DNA of 64,000 nt from Spirochaetia bacterium (GCA_022482625.1 JAKVOU010000001.1:2714784-2778783); one strand, 5' to 3'. Shown: positions 1 to 10,139, counted from the first letter of the stretch. Notes: generated by a model from the sequence alone, not told the origin. Translations and numbers: made by a program.

Positions 1-192
1 TGATACTTTTTCATAGCGTCAAGAAGGATTACACATACTTACTGTGTGTTGTTACAGCTTGCAATATAGACAACAAGAAGTAAGGATACTGTACTTCATC
101 ACAATTGCCTTGTAAGGGAATGCAACGGTTTTCTGAACATCGGTATGGGCCATATGTAAGGCTAAGAGAATATTCAATATCGGGAGGTGCGT

Positions 193-1779
193 ATGGAAAC
201 ATACGGCGTGTTTGCATTGTTGCCGCCACTTGTAGCTCTGTTGCTTTGCTTCTTGACGAAGGAAGTCATTGCATCATTGTTCTGCGGTGTACTTGTGGGA
301 GGTCTGATGATCTGCCATGGGAACATTTTTGCTGCGGTAGCTCAGAGCTGGGATTGGTCTTCCCAGCAGTTGATGGACAAGTGGCAGGCAGAGTACTTTC
401 TGTTCTTGTTTGTCATCGGCGGCGCTATCGGCATCATGTACAAGCTTGGCGGTGGCTATGCGCTGGTCAAGAAACTTGAGAAGCATATCAATACCAGCAA
501 AAGGTCTGAATTCCTCATAGCTATCCTTGGCATAGTCATATTTTTTAACGAATATGCCAATACTGCCATCGTCGGTACGGCGACCAAGTCACTTTCCGAT
601 GGAAAGCGTCTGTCCCGTGAGAAATTTGCCTACCTGCTTGATTCCACTGCTGCTCCGGTATCGGGACTGTCCCCGATTTCTGACTGGGCTGGGTTCCAGA
701 CAAATACCATTGCAGTTTCTTTGGCTGGTATTGGTACGATCGGAGCAAGTGCGTATGCCATCTGGTTGCGTTCCATTCCGTATATGTACTATTGCTGGTT
801 TGCCATTGCCTTGGTATTTATCATTGCGCTTACCCAGAGGAACTTCGGTCCGATGCATCTGGCTGAGTACCGTGCAAGGACAACAGGCCAGTTGCTTCGT
901 GATGGTGCCGAACCTGCCGGAAATGTCGAGGCTGAGGTAGGCGAGATAAAAACTGACCATCTTTCAATTTGGACTTTCATCCTGCCGATAGTCGTGTTGG
1001 TTTTTCTTGCACTTTTCGGTATGTGGTGGACAGGTGGCGGTCCCAAGGCTGATTCCTTCTCTGTTGCCCTGGGAGACTCCGATACTGCCTGCGCCCTGCT
1101 GTGGGGTGCCTTCGGTATGGTTATCGTCAGTATGATCATGGGGCTTGTGCTGAAGATCATGAGCTTCAAGGAGATCATGGATACCTTCATGAGCGGAGCC
1201 AAGACAATGTTCGTCGCATTCCTGCTGATGGTATTTGCATGGGCCCTGAAGGCTTCCTGTGATGCCGTAGGAACTGCAGACTTCTGTATCAAGACCATTC
1301 TGCCTTTGGTGGATAATCTTCCTGCCATTCTTCCTGTTGCCGTCTTCATCGTCTGCATGATCCTGTCCTTCGGACTGGGTACTTCTTGGGGAACGATGGC
1401 AATCATCACACCTATTGCCCTTCCTCTTGCTCTCGCTGCTACCGGCAACCAGCTCAACTGGATTGTCTATGCGACCGTAGGTTCTGTACTCAGCGGTTCG
1501 ATATTCGGTGACCATTGTTCTCCGATATCGGATACTACGATCATATCCTCTACCTTTGCAGGCTCTGACCATATGGACCACGTAACCACACAGATTCCAT
1601 ATGCTTTGTTTGCTGCAGTTATTGCAATCATAGGCTACTTCCTGATGCTCATCGGACTACATTGGGCTATCATCCTGCCGCTTGGCATCGTAGCCTTGTA
1701 TTTTGGTACTATCTGGTTCAACAAGAGATCTGCCAAGAAGTATGGGATACCTGAAATCATGCCGGATTTCAAGGAATGA
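193..1779 (+). CDS. nhaC: Na+/H+ antiporter, NhaC family
   Basis: A 528-residue polytopic inner-membrane protein with about a dozen hydrophobic segments and the Na_H_antiporter (NhaC) architecture: a conserved FNEYANTA stretch in the first half and a GTSWGTMAIITPIALPLA stretch plus a GDHCSPISDT motif in the second half. NhaC proteins exchange sodium for protons or a small organic substrate; the exact substrate cannot be read here. I start at the ATG at 193 because GGGAGG lies 5 bases upstream; an in-frame GTG at 187 overlaps that ribosome-binding site. It stands alone, followed by a hairpin. A decayed copy of an internal part of this gene lies near 10.7 kb. Confidence 0.87.
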   Translation: METYGVFALLPPLVALLLCFLTKEVIASLFCGVLVGGLMICHGNIFAAVAQSWDWSSQQLMDKWQAEYFLFLFVIGGAIGIMYKLGGGYALVKKLEKHINTSKRSEFLIAILGIVIFFNEYANTAIVGTATKSLSDGKRLSREKFAYLLDSTAAPVSGLSPISDWAGFQTNTIAVSLAGIGTIGASAYAIWLRSIPYMYYCWFAIALVFIIALTQRNFGPMHLAEYRARTTGQLLRDGAEPAGNVEAEVGEIKTDHLSIWTFILPIVVLVFLALFGMWWTGGGPKADSFSVALGDSDTACALLWGAFGMVIVSMIMGLVLKIMSFKEIMDTFMSGAKTMFVAFLLMVFAWALKASCDAVGTADFCIKTILPLVDNLPAILPVAVFIVCMILSFGLGTSWGTMAIITPIALPLALAATGNQLNWIVYATVGSVLSGSIFGDHCSPISDTTIISSTFAGSDHMDHVTTQIPYALFAAVIAIIGYFLMLIGLHWAIILPLGIVALYFGTIWFNKRSAKKYGIPEIMPDFKE

Positions 1780-1820
1780 CAACGTCTTTTGCCATTTGAT
1801 TGGTGTTTGTTTTGCTATGT

Positions 1821-1870
1821 GCAGTGGCATCGGAAGAGTCCGGTGCCACTGTCGCTTTATGTCATTTTTT
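1821..1870 (+). terminator. Probable terminator after nhaC
   Basis: A 13-bp stem (1821-1833 with 1840-1852, two G-T pairs) with a 6-base loop AAGAGT, followed after about ten bases by a run of T. The T-run is not immediately next to the stem, so efficiency is uncertain. The rest of 1780-2165 holds nothing else I recognise. Confidence 0.5.
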
Positions 1871-2165
1871 TCTTTGATGCTAAGACTTCTGCTTATGAAT
1901 GAAAATTAGAGTTGCCACTCTGAAGGCAAAGGTTCCTGCCTAGCTTGCCGTGCTTGATGGCAGTTCGATACCAGGTACATTCAGTGACGATTTTTCCCAT
2001 TGTAAGCGAAGCGGAAGGTGTCGTTCATATGCTCTTTTCTTCACCAGTCTTGAGGCTTTCAGGAAGAAATTCACGGTAGCCTATGGAAAAACAACAAGAA
2101 TAAGGGATATTTTTTTCAGCATCCTCCATCCTTGTTGATAGTTCTCAATCCGAAAAACCGTTCTG

Positions 2166-3260
2166 TCAAGAATCCAATTTCCGGCAGGAGGCCCTTTCCA
2201 CAAGCTTGACAGGCAGAATCTTATTATCTATAGGCTTTCCCTGCAGCTGATTGATGACTATCTGTGCGGCACAGCGTCCCATCGTAGAGAAATCCTGTAC
2301 GACGGACGTAATGGGGACCCGTTGATACTGGGAAAAGGGTAAACCATCAAAACCGATGAGGGAAAAGTCTCCGGGGATGTGATAACCGAGCAAGCCACAG
2401 GCCCGCAGTATGAATGAGGCCACGATATCATTGATTGCAAATATTGCCGAGACCCCCTGTTCATGAAGATTGGAGATCAACCCACTGTAATAGGCTTCAT
2501 CATAGCTCCGCATGCTTTCCCTTCCACCCTTCTTGAAACTGACATATCGGGGGCAGTACGGCAAGTTGTATTTCTTGAGTGCCTGGCAGTATCCAAGGTA
2601 ACGGTCTCGGATCGAGGATGCATCCTCGAGAGGCAGATCCGAGATGAAAGCTACCTTTCGGTGACCCAACTCGAGAAGATAGGAGGTAGCCAAGTATCCC
2701 CCGTAATGGTTGTCGCTGCAGACATATGGTACATTTAGTGCAAAGAGATACTTATCGAACGTGGCAAACGGAATCCCGTCATAGAGGAACCTATTGACTA
2801 TCTCATAATCGAAGCTCCCTGAACGGGGATAGTAGATGATTCCTTTCGTTCCATCTTCTTTGAGTGAAACCAGCAGTTCCTCGACGGCTTCCGTAGTATC
2901 GAACCGCGTATAGAGATGAGTTACCAAGCCATTTTCTTCGATTACCGAGGATGCTCCGTCAAGAGAAGCAGCAAAACCACCGAAATCCGAATCAGAGGGA
3001 TAAATCAAGGCTATGGCATTCGTAAGCCCATCGGTGACATGGAGGGTGCTTTCCTGCCGAAGGAAAGTTCCCTTGCCCCTGACCCTTTCGACATAGCCTT
3101 GTTTTTCCAATTCCTCCAAAGCCCGTTTGGAGGTAATGCGACTGACATGGTACTGTGCTGACAGTTCCTTTTCCGTAGGCAGTCGGTCTCCGACCTTATA
3201 TATGCTGTAGTTGATCTTCTGCAGCAATTCATTGTAAATCATCTTGTATAGCGTTGCCAT
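2166..3260 (-). CDS. GntR-family regulator with LacI-type sensor domain
   Basis: A 364-residue cytoplasmic DNA-binding protein. Residues about 1-70 form a GntR winged helix-turn-helix (LYKMIYNELLQKI, GDRLPTEKELSAQYHVSRIT, RVRGKGTFL); the rest is a periplasmic-binding-protein-like sugar sensor (YPSDSDFGG, AIFAINDIVASFILRACG, IGFDGLPFSQYQ) as in AraR-type regulators. The open frame extends 95 codons further upstream, but that part overlaps the terminator and the mannosidase 3' end, and an AAGAAGGAAGAGGGA purine block sits before the ATG at 3260, so I use this start. It probably controls the adjacent mannosidase/ABC cluster in response to a mannoside or related sugar. Operator candidates lie upstream of the binding-protein gene near 9.9 kb. 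Confidence 0.85.
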   Translation of the reverse strand: MATLYKMIYNELLQKINYSIYKVGDRLPTEKELSAQYHVSRITSKRALEELEKQGYVERVRGKGTFLRQESTLHVTDGLTNAIALIYPSDSDFGGFAASLDGASSVIEENGLVTHLYTRFDTTEAVEELLVSLKEDGTKGIIYYPRSGSFDYEIVNRFLYDGIPFATFDKYLFALNVPYVCSDNHYGGYLATSYLLELGHRKVAFISDLPLEDASSIRDRYLGYCQALKKYNLPYCPRYVSFKKGGRESMRSYDEAYYSGLISNLHEQGVSAIFAINDIVASFILRACGLLGYHIPGDFSLIGFDGLPFSQYQRVPITSVVQDFSTMGRCAAQIVINQLQGKPIDNKILPVKLVERASCRKLDS

Positions 3261-3377
3261 TGATGTGGGTCCCTCTTCCTTCTTCAAATTGTATGGGATA
3301 AACAAGGCAGATGCAATAGAAGCCACAGCAATCGCCCTTGAGGACATCGTTTGTTTCCCGAAGGTTCCGGCCAGCCT

Positions 3378-3413
3378 GAAAAAAAAGGAGGGGCAATTCC
3401 GATCCCCTCCTCT
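3378..3413 (-). terminator. Rho-independent terminator after the mannosidase gene
   Basis: On the minus strand, a GGAGGGG/CCCCTCC 7-bp GC stem (3387-3393 with 3404-3410) is followed by eight T (A at 3379-3386). It lies 32 bases past the mannosidase stop and separates that operon from the regulator gene. Confidence 0.85.
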
Positions 3414-3444
3414 TTCAAATTGGACTATCGGCACAGCCGGCATG

Positions 3445-6400
3445 CTAAGTGAACTGTACCCGGAATGTCTTGATTTCATAAGGCAGTATGGTGAAGCTTG
3501 CGCTCGTCTCCGACAAAAGGGAAACCGGTTCAAAGCCTTGTTCAATCATGTTGCATTCTACAATCGATGCAATCGGACAAGCGAAATTCAATGTGACTGG
3601 ACAACGTCTGTTGTAGCATTCGTACAGCCGGATGATCATTCCCTTGCCATCTTCCGCTTCCTTGACTACTTCAATCACGACATTCTCACAGTCAACTGAA
3701 ACGAAGGACAATGACAGGGGGAGCTTGCCACCGACTGTCTGCTTCATCCTGACTTCCAGGGGATTGTTCAGCCCATAGGCCTGACCGACCGTGTCGGCAT
3801 CCCTCCAGTTCCCGACATGGGGATAGATTGCATAGGTGAACTCATGCAGTTCCTTGTCAGCTTCCGGATTGGGGTAGATTGCCGACTTGAGCATCGACAA
3901 TCCGACCTTGCCATCCTTGACGCTGCATCCATACTTGCAGTCATTGAGGAAGCTGACACCGAATCCATCCTCGCTAATGTCCAGCCACTTGTGGACACAG
4001 ACTTCGAACTTGGCGAAGTCCCATGAGGTATTGCTGTGGGTTGTCCGTCTGACGTTCCCATACTGTATGTCAAAGGTTGCTTCCTGTGCATGCACATCGA
4101 CAGGGAACCAATCCTTAAGGAATATCTGATGTTCCTTCCAATTGATGACGTTCCTTATGTCAATCCTGTCCAATCCGGCATATATGTAGATATACTGGGT
4201 AATGGTGGAATCCAGATACTTCCGTTCGATCCTGATGCATGCCCTGACCGGGCCTTCCTCCACCACATCCCAGCCTGAGACGTCATCAACCTCCCATGAC
4301 TTCTCAGTATAGTAGTTGTTTACATCCCAGGCATCGAAGTTATGGGGACGGTCCTCATAGCTGACGATCCTGTTTGCACAGCTGCCTTCAGGAACGATTT
4401 CCCGTGAAGCCCGTTTGTCATAGATACTCCGGAGCTGGCCCTTGGCATTGAAGTCCAATGAAAAAAAGTTGTTTTCCAGATGGTCTTTCTTTACGATCAG
4501 CTTTGAAGAAGCCGTCCATTTCTGTTCCGTTTCCGTTTCGAGGGTAAGGTAACCCTTGGACGGAATCTTCGGAGCAAGGCAAATCAGTGTCCCGTCGGCA
4601 AGCCTCTGCACCGGCAGATGGTCGGTACCATCGGTCAAACCCTTGACCTCATTCCCGGCAGTGAAGGCAAAGCATTCACGTGTGCTCTTGCTGTTGGGGT
4701 TGAACAGGATCAGCGAACCTTTCTGGGCCCCGATTGCATCTGTAAGCTGGGAAAGCGAAACATTCCTGAGCTTTTGACTTTTCATGGAAAGGTACTCGTA
4801 GTCGGCCGTGGAATCATCATAGACTTCTTTGATCGAAGATCCGGGAAGAATGTCATGGAACTGGTTGCTCAGGATGAGTTCCCATGCCTGATACAATTCC
4901 TTTCCTGGATAGGCACAGCCCAGCAGTTCGGTGGAAAGAGTTGCATAACATTCATTGTTCTCATAGGCAAATTCACTCTTTCGGTTGTACTTTTTGTTTT
5001 TGGCCATACTGGTGTAGGTCCCACGATGGTACTCAAGATAGAGTTCACCGACCCATTTCGGTAGATACTTGCTGCCCTTGACTTCAGCTTCAAGCTTACG
5101 GAAGAAATCTCCCGCACGGCTCATCACCGTCTGGGGGCAGCCAGGAATACCTTGGGCCAGCCTCCGTTGATTCTCGAGCATGTCTCTCGTCGGTCCACCG
5201 CCGCCGTCTCCATAGCCGAAGCAGCAGAGAGTCTCATTGTTCAGGTCTTTCTGGCTGTAGCGTTCCCAGCTGCCCTTCATCTGGCTCGGGTTGATGTAGC
5301 CGTTGTAGGACGTGAAGTGTTCGGTTTCGACGCTACCTTCCACCGCGGCCCGGTGATAGTCCCGCGTTGGAATGAAGTGCGTCAGGACCTTCGATCCGTC
5401 GATGCCCTCCCATTCGAAGGTGTCATAGGGCATCTTGTTGAATTCATTCCAGCTGATCTTGGTCGTCATGAAGTAAGAAAGCCCGCATTTCTTCATGATT
5501 TGGGGCAGTGCGGCAGAATAGCCGAAGACATCAGGAAGCCAGAGGATACTGTTGTCCTTGCCGAATTCTTCCTTGAAGAAGGAGAGCCCATGCTGGAATT
5601 GCCTGACCAAGGATTCTCCGCTGGCAAGGTTGCAATCTGCTTCGACGTACATGCCGCCTTCGACTTCCCACCGGCCTTCCTTGACCCGTTGCTTGATCTG
5701 TGCATATATATCGGGTGCATTCTTCTTGACATACTGGTAGAGCAGAGGCTGGCTTGACATGAACACGTACTCGGGATATTCCCTCATCAGTTCCAGTACC
5801 GTTGAGAAACTTCTGACAGCCTTGTCTTGTGTAACCCGATGTGTCCACAGCCATGCACAGTCAATGTGGGTATGTCCGATACAATACACCTTGACCGGCC
5901 GGGGACCGCAGAGATTCCCGTAGAGCGTCTGCTTGAGATAGGCATGGGCACGGCCCAGGCTTTCCCTGAATGCAGGAGAATCTTCCTTCCTCATATCCAG
6001 CAGGTTGAGGGATTCATTGAGTGCCTTGATGATGGCAATATAATCCGTGTCATCGGATGGCAACAGCCTGGCGACATCGTAGGGAACCTTCAGGTCATAC
6101 CAATAGAGGTCGACTTCCTTGTCCAAGGGTTTGATGGACCCGTCAAGCTTCAGGGAGAAATTCTGGTCTCCGGTGAAGGCTGAAAGCGTAATGCGGTACG
6201 AAGTACCCGGCACGGCGTCTTTGCACAGTAGGGCAAGGCGATGGTTGACATCCATCCCTTGGGTGAGCTTTCCGTCAACATAGAAGGAAAACTGCGGATT
6301 CGTCGCATCCCACTGGTTTTCCTTTCCCGTACGTAGTTCGAAGAACACCGGCATCCCTGCAAAATCCTCCGGAATGACTACGGAGGTATCGAACCAGTAG

Positions 6401-6591
6401 TAGACCCTGTGACCTCCCCATATCTGGGAATGGTCGAACTCCTTCCACGTCGAAGTGTCCAGCTTAGCGACATCCGTAAATCTTTCGTTGCTTTGAAGCA
6501 TCCTGTAGTGTTCTATCGGCTGAGTCATTGGGTATCTGAGCTTTCCCAGATATTCGATCAGCTTCCCTATTCTTTCTTTGATCAAGACCAT
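3445..6591 (-). CDS. Alpha-mannosidase, glycoside hydrolase family 38
   Basis: A 1048-residue retaining alpha-mannosidase. The catalytic GH38 domain shows GHTHIDCAWLWTHR with zinc ligands His242 and Asp244, and WLPDVFGYSAALPQI with the nucleophile Asp354. C-terminal beta-sandwich domains complete the usual length of about 1000 residues. There is no signal peptide, so it acts in the cytoplasm on mannosides or mannose-containing oligosaccharides delivered by the ABC transporter encoded just upstream in the same direction. A GGGAG lies before the ATG. The gene is last in its operon and ends at a strong terminator. Confidence 0.93.
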   Translation of the reverse strand: MVLIKERIGKLIEYLGKLRYPMTQPIEHYRMLQSNERFTDVAKLDTSTWKEFDHSQIWGGHRVYYWFDTSVVIPEDFAGMPVFFELRTGKENQWDATNPQFSFYVDGKLTQGMDVNHRLALLCKDAVPGTSYRITLSAFTGDQNFSLKLDGSIKPLDKEVDLYWYDLKVPYDVARLLPSDDTDYIAIIKALNESLNLLDMRKEDSPAFRESLGRAHAYLKQTLYGNLCGPRPVKVYCIGHTHIDCAWLWTHRVTQDKAVRSFSTVLELMREYPEYVFMSSQPLLYQYVKKNAPDIYAQIKQRVKEGRWEVEGGMYVEADCNLASGESLVRQFQHGLSFFKEEFGKDNSILWLPDVFGYSAALPQIMKKCGLSYFMTTKISWNEFNKMPYDTFEWEGIDGSKVLTHFIPTRDYHRAAVEGSVETEHFTSYNGYINPSQMKGSWERYSQKDLNNETLCCFGYGDGGGGPTRDMLENQRRLAQGIPGCPQTVMSRAGDFFRKLEAEVKGSKYLPKWVGELYLEYHRGTYTSMAKNKKYNRKSEFAYENNECYATLSTELLGCAYPGKELYQAWELILSNQFHDILPGSSIKEVYDDSTADYEYLSMKSQKLRNVSLSQLTDAIGAQKGSLILFNPNSKSTRECFAFTAGNEVKGLTDGTDHLPVQRLADGTLICLAPKIPSKGYLTLETETEQKWTASSKLIVKKDHLENNFFSLDFNAKGQLRSIYDKRASREIVPEGSCANRIVSYEDRPHNFDAWDVNNYYTEKSWEVDDVSGWDVVEEGPVRACIRIERKYLDSTITQYIYIYAGLDRIDIRNVINWKEHQIFLKDWFPVDVHAQEATFDIQYGNVRRTTHSNTSWDFAKFEVCVHKWLDISEDGFGVSFLNDCKYGCSVKDGKVGLSMLKSAIYPNPEADKELHEFTYAIYPHVGNWRDADTVGQAYGLNNPLEVRMKQTVGGKLPLSLSFVSVDCENVVIEVVKEAEDGKGMIIRLYECYNRRCPVTLNFACPIASIVECNMIEQGFEPVSLLSETSASFTILPYEIKTFRVQFT

Positions 6592-6647
6592 TTGATTTGT
6601 CTCCCAATCGGATTATATCGATGCAGCAAAGCTGCAAGTATGTCATA

Positions 6648-7469
6648 TCAGCCCTTTGAGGCTCCTGCGAGAGTGAAGCCTTTGGACATGTAGTTCTGTG
6701 AGAGTATGTACAGCAGGATCGACGGCAGGGCATAGATGATTGAGAATGCTGCCAATGGTCCGTAGGCAATGGTGCCATGCTGACCGAAGTATTGGTACAG
6801 CAACACCGATGCGGGTAGCTTGTCCTGCGAACTGAGCAGGATATAGGGAACGAAGAAGTTTCCCCAGCTGCCTGAGAACGTGTAGATGAAGGTGACGCAG
6901 ATTCCGGGGAACATCAGCGGAGCTATGACATCCTTCAGTGTGGCCAAGGTCCCCGCTCCTTCTATCTTGGCGGCTTCTTCGAGTTCAAAGGGTACGCCGT
7001 CCATGAAGTTCTTCATCAGCCATATACCGTAGGGCAGTGAAGACGCAGACAGGTAGAGGATTACTCCCGTGATGCTGTCCAGCAGATGGACGCTCAGGAA
7101 CATCTTGTATACCGGGACAATGACGGCGATCATCGGCAGGGCCGTCATGAACAGGATCGAGTACATGAAGGTCTTCTTGTAGCTAAGGTGGTAGCGGGAC
7201 AGGGGATAGGCCGCCAACCCTGACACTACGACTACGATAGAAGACTGAACCAGCGATATCACCAGTCCTACTCCGAAGCCTGAAAGGTTGCGGGCATTGG
7301 AAAGTACGTCGGTAAAGTTGCCGAGCGTCCAATGCCGTGGCAAGTGGAGCGCTTGGCTTGCATTGGTATCCAAGGAAGCCAACACCAGCCAGACATGCGG
7401 CATGAGAAAGGCTAGGGCGATGATTGTCAGGACCACATACTGTGTTGCATTTACTTTTCGTTCACTCAT
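6648..7469 (-). CDS. Carbohydrate ABC transporter permease (MalG/CUT1 type)
   Basis: A 273-residue inner-membrane permease with six hydrophobic segments and the cytoplasmic EAA loop (ELEEAAKIEGAGTLATL, then IAPLMFPG) that contacts the ATPase. It pairs with the upstream permease gene, 16 bases away, to form a CUT1 importer. No ATPase gene is present, so the importer probably borrows a shared MsmK-type ATPase encoded elsewhere (inference). Expected substrate: a mannoside or mannose oligosaccharide, from the neighbouring mannosidase. Confidence 0.9.
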   Translation of the reverse strand: MSERKVNATQYVVLTIIALAFLMPHVWLVLASLDTNASQALHLPRHWTLGNFTDVLSNARNLSGFGVGLVISLVQSSIVVVVSGLAAYPLSRYHLSYKKTFMYSILFMTALPMIAVIVPVYKMFLSVHLLDSITGVILYLSASSLPYGIWLMKNFMDGVPFELEEAAKIEGAGTLATLKDVIAPLMFPGICVTFIYTFSGSWGNFFVPYILLSSQDKLPASVLLYQYFGQHGTIAYGPLAAFSIIYALPSILLYILSQNYMSKGFTLAGASKG

Positions 7470-7485
7470 ACTATCCTCCGCTTTC

Positions 7486-8379
7486 CTAGTCTTCGTTCTT
7501 GAGTATCATCGTATAGACGATGCTGCAGAGAGTACCGACGAACAGCAACACCATGCCGATTGCAGTTCCCTGCCCCAGCTGGAAGTTCTTCAACCCCTGA
7601 TAATACATGTAGATCGGGAGCGTCGTCGTTGCATTCCCAGGTCCGCCTCCAGTCATTGCCCAGATGAGACCGAACACACCGAGTGTCGAAAGCGTGTTGA
7701 GCATGGTGTTGGTACCGATGGTATCCTTGATGCAGGGCAGGATGATCCTGAACAGCGTCTGGAGCCTTGTTGCTCCGTCCACTCGGGCTGCTTCCTCAAT
7801 CGAGGACGAGACATTGCCGAGTGCCGACTGATAGTTCAGCATGGAAAAGGCTGTGCCATGCCAGATGTTTGCAAGGATGATGGTAAGCATCGGATGTCCG
7901 TAGATCCATTTGACGCCGGGAAGGTGGAGGGCCCTGAGCAAGGTGTTCATTGTTCCTGAGGTGTCGAAGAATGCAAAGCAGCATAAGGCAACGACGATTT
8001 CCGGCATGACCCATCCGGCCAGGATGCACGGTCCGACAAAGCTTCTGAATGCCTGGTTCTTCCGTTGCATGAGATAGGCTACGAGGAAACCGATCACGGA
8101 TTGTCCGACCAGGCTCCCCACAAGGAACAGCAACGTGACGCGGATACTGGCCCACATCCTGGGATCGGTGAACATCGTCGTATAGTTTTCGAAACCGATG
8201 AAATGAAAGTTCTTGGCATTCGATCCTGTCAACGCCAGATTGGTAAATGAATAGTATACGGTAAGCAGGATCGGGATGATAAAGAATGCCACCATCAGTA
8301 CAATTGCAGGAATCAGCAATACTGATTTCTTCAGGTCATACCTTATCTTGGCTTTTCTGTCTATGCTGTCAGCAGCCAT
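7486..8379 (-). CDS. Carbohydrate ABC transporter permease (MalF/CUT1 type)
   Basis: A 297-residue inner-membrane permease with an N-terminal cytoplasmic tail, six membrane segments and an EAA loop (SIEEAARVDGATRLQTLFRIILP). I start at the ATG at 8379, which has GGAGG at good spacing; the open frame extends 16 codons further without a comparable site. It is translated together with the MalG-type partner downstream and sits 73 bases after the binding-protein gene. Confidence 0.9.
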   Translation of the reverse strand: MAADSIDRKAKIRYDLKKSVLLIPAIVLMVAFFIIPILLTVYYSFTNLALTGSNAKNFHFIGFENYTTMFTDPRMWASIRVTLLFLVGSLVGQSVIGFLVAYLMQRKNQAFRSFVGPCILAGWVMPEIVVALCCFAFFDTSGTMNTLLRALHLPGVKWIYGHPMLTIILANIWHGTAFSMLNYQSALGNVSSSIEEAARVDGATRLQTLFRIILPCIKDTIGTNTMLNTLSTLGVFGLIWAMTGGGPGNATTTLPIYMYYQGLKNFQLGQGTAIGMVLLFVGTLCSIVYTMILKNED

Positions 8380-8452
8380 GTTTCCTCCAATTGCATCGGG
8401 ACGGCCATTGCATGGCAGCAGCCGCACCGATTGAATCCAGATATTCGTGTAT

Positions 8453-9822
8453 CTACAGTTCTATGACATTTTCCTTGCCGACGGTCCGTGTGACGTCCTT
8501 CCCGTACTGGGAGATGGCATCGTCGATGGATGTCCCGCTCACGACTGATTCGACCATTGTCTGGATACAGGTCGACACTGCTGAATACTGGTCGTTCTGC
8601 GGACGGAAGTCAGCAGTCTGCAACAGATCTGTGGCCTGTCTGAAGAACGGCTGGTCAGCATAGGCCTTGACCGTGCTTACGTCAGTCCGTGTGCAGATGT
8701 TGCCTTGTTCGATGATTGAAGCCGTGTAGCATGGCTCCGGATCCATCAGATGCTTGATGAAGTCGAACGTCAATTCCTTCGCATCGGAATTCTCAGGAAT
8801 GGAGAACGCCCAGCCTCCGGAAAGCGTGATTGTCTTGGGAGCTTGTCCGTGATCGGTCGGCATGGCCGCCAATCCGAACTTGGTGGCATAGTCTGAAACT
8901 GGGGAAGGTCCCGTTTCCTTCCAGTTGCCCGTGATCCAGATGCCGTCAAGCGTCATGGCAAGCTTGTCATTGGGGAAATATTCCCGTGCCGAGGTATTGG
9001 AGGCCTGACCGTTGAGTACGAGGTCCAATGACGGCCCATACCCCTTCGTATAGATGTCCTGGAGGAACTTGAGGGACTTTTCGATTCCCTGGCTCTTGAT
9101 GACCCATTTGCCGTCTGGCGTGATGAGCCTGTCACCGGTTCCGTAAAGCAGCATCTCATAGGTCTGCATTGAAGTGGCTTCGCCGGTAGCTACGCCGGAA
9201 TTGCACCAGAAGGGAATCACACCTGGGCAGTTTGCCTTGACCTTGGCACAGAGGCATCCATGATGTCATCCCATGTAGCAGGCTTCCAGTCTTCACCTTC
9301 GGTGATGACTCCGGCTTTTGTCAGCAGGGCCCTGTTGTACCATAGTCCCCTGGTGTCGGTACAGTACGGGATGCCATAGACGGAACCGGAGGCATCACTC
9401 ACAGCTTTCTTCATGGCACCATAGTATTGTCCGTCGTTCCAGGCCTTGTAATTTTTCACAAAGGGATCGAGATTCGTCAGGTAACCGGCACTGACATCAT
9501 TTGGAAGCTGAAAGGTATCTTCCGTTACCAAGTCAGGACAGGTCGAAGGGTCGGACAACTGAAGGGCTATCTTGGTGAAGTAGTCACCTTCGGAAGCTGT
9601 GATGGGAGCAATCTTCAGATTGACTTGATCTTTCTTGTCCCAAGTATTATAACCTTTGGAAATCCACTGCCAAAGCTGTTGGTTCTCTCCTCTGCCGTCG
9701 TCGCGGAAGCAATAGGTGATCATAGGTTTCCCGTTGTCCGTCGTTTCCTTGTTCCCCTGTGCAAATGTTGCTCCTGTCGTTATCATGGACAGGATAGACA
9801 GCACTACCATGATTTTTTTCAT
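8453..9822 (-). pseudogene. Sugar ABC transporter substrate-binding protein, frameshifted
   Basis: The binding-protein gene of the mannosidase-linked importer. The first frame (9822 to about 9250) gives a Sec signal ending in TFAQG and a typical CUT1 N-lobe up to WDDIMDAS, then runs to an early stop at 9217. The adjacent frame resumes at once with AKVKANCPGVIPFWCNSG and continues through the C-lobe to 8453. Joining them needs one shift (2 extra or 1 missing base) near 9247-9256; the joined product would be about 455 residues, normal for the family. The start ATG at 9822 follows AAGGAG. Either the importer has lost its binding protein or the assembly has an error here. Confidence 0.88.
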
Positions 9823-9908
9823 ACGCTTCTCCTTTTTTAGTTTTTTTGAATATGCATATATCATTTATGGTATTTTCGTTAAATTATAATGCATATACAG
9901 GCTAAATT

Positions 9909-9944
9909 TGATATAATTCTAAGTCTGTTTATATCATATGTCAA
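9909..9944 (-). promoter_or_regulatory. Promoter and inverted repeat of the mannoside ABC operon
   Basis: On the minus strand TTGACA (9939-9944) and TAGAAT (9916-9921) are separated by exactly 17 bases, an excellent sigma-70 promoter for the binding-protein gene. A perfect inverted repeat TGATATAA-N12-TTATATCA (9909-9916 and 9929-9936) straddles the -10 and spacer, as expected for a repressor site, probably for the GntR/LacI-hybrid regulator (inference). Confidence 0.7.
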
Positions 9945-10061
9945 CTAAAAAAATAATGAAACATTTAACAGTCTTTGTTATAATAATACTTATTGCCTTG
10001 AAATAAGTAATTATGGTAACTGATTAACACGTTTTTGTACAAAACTTGGATAGCAGTTGTA

Positions 10062-10090
10062 TATATCATTTAATGAATTAGAATGATATA
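10062..10090. promoter_or_regulatory. Second inverted repeat of the same type (possible distal operator)
   Basis: TATATCATT-N11-AATGATATA, perfect 9-base arms, shares the core TATATCA/TGATATA with the repeat overlapping the promoter about 150 bases away. It may be an auxiliary operator. Confidence 0.4.
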
Positions 10091-10139
10091 GATTTCTCGG
10101 TGGGGTCACTGAGAGAAATGCCGCTTTTCTTCTCTGAGG

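Noticed and set aside
1-192. Short frames before nhaC
   Set aside because: No ribosome sites or similarity; they overlap each other on both strands.
789-1581. Minus-strand frames inside nhaC
   Set aside because: Antisense shadows of an intact membrane-protein gene.
3261-3545. 95-codon N-terminal extension of the GntR/LacI-hybrid regulator
   Set aside because: It overlaps the terminator and the 3' end of the mannosidase gene, has no family similarity, and a good ribosome site precedes the inner ATG.
8453-9864. Two separate binding-protein genes
   Set aside because: The second frame begins exactly where the first loses family similarity and lacks a signal peptide; one frameshifted gene explains both.
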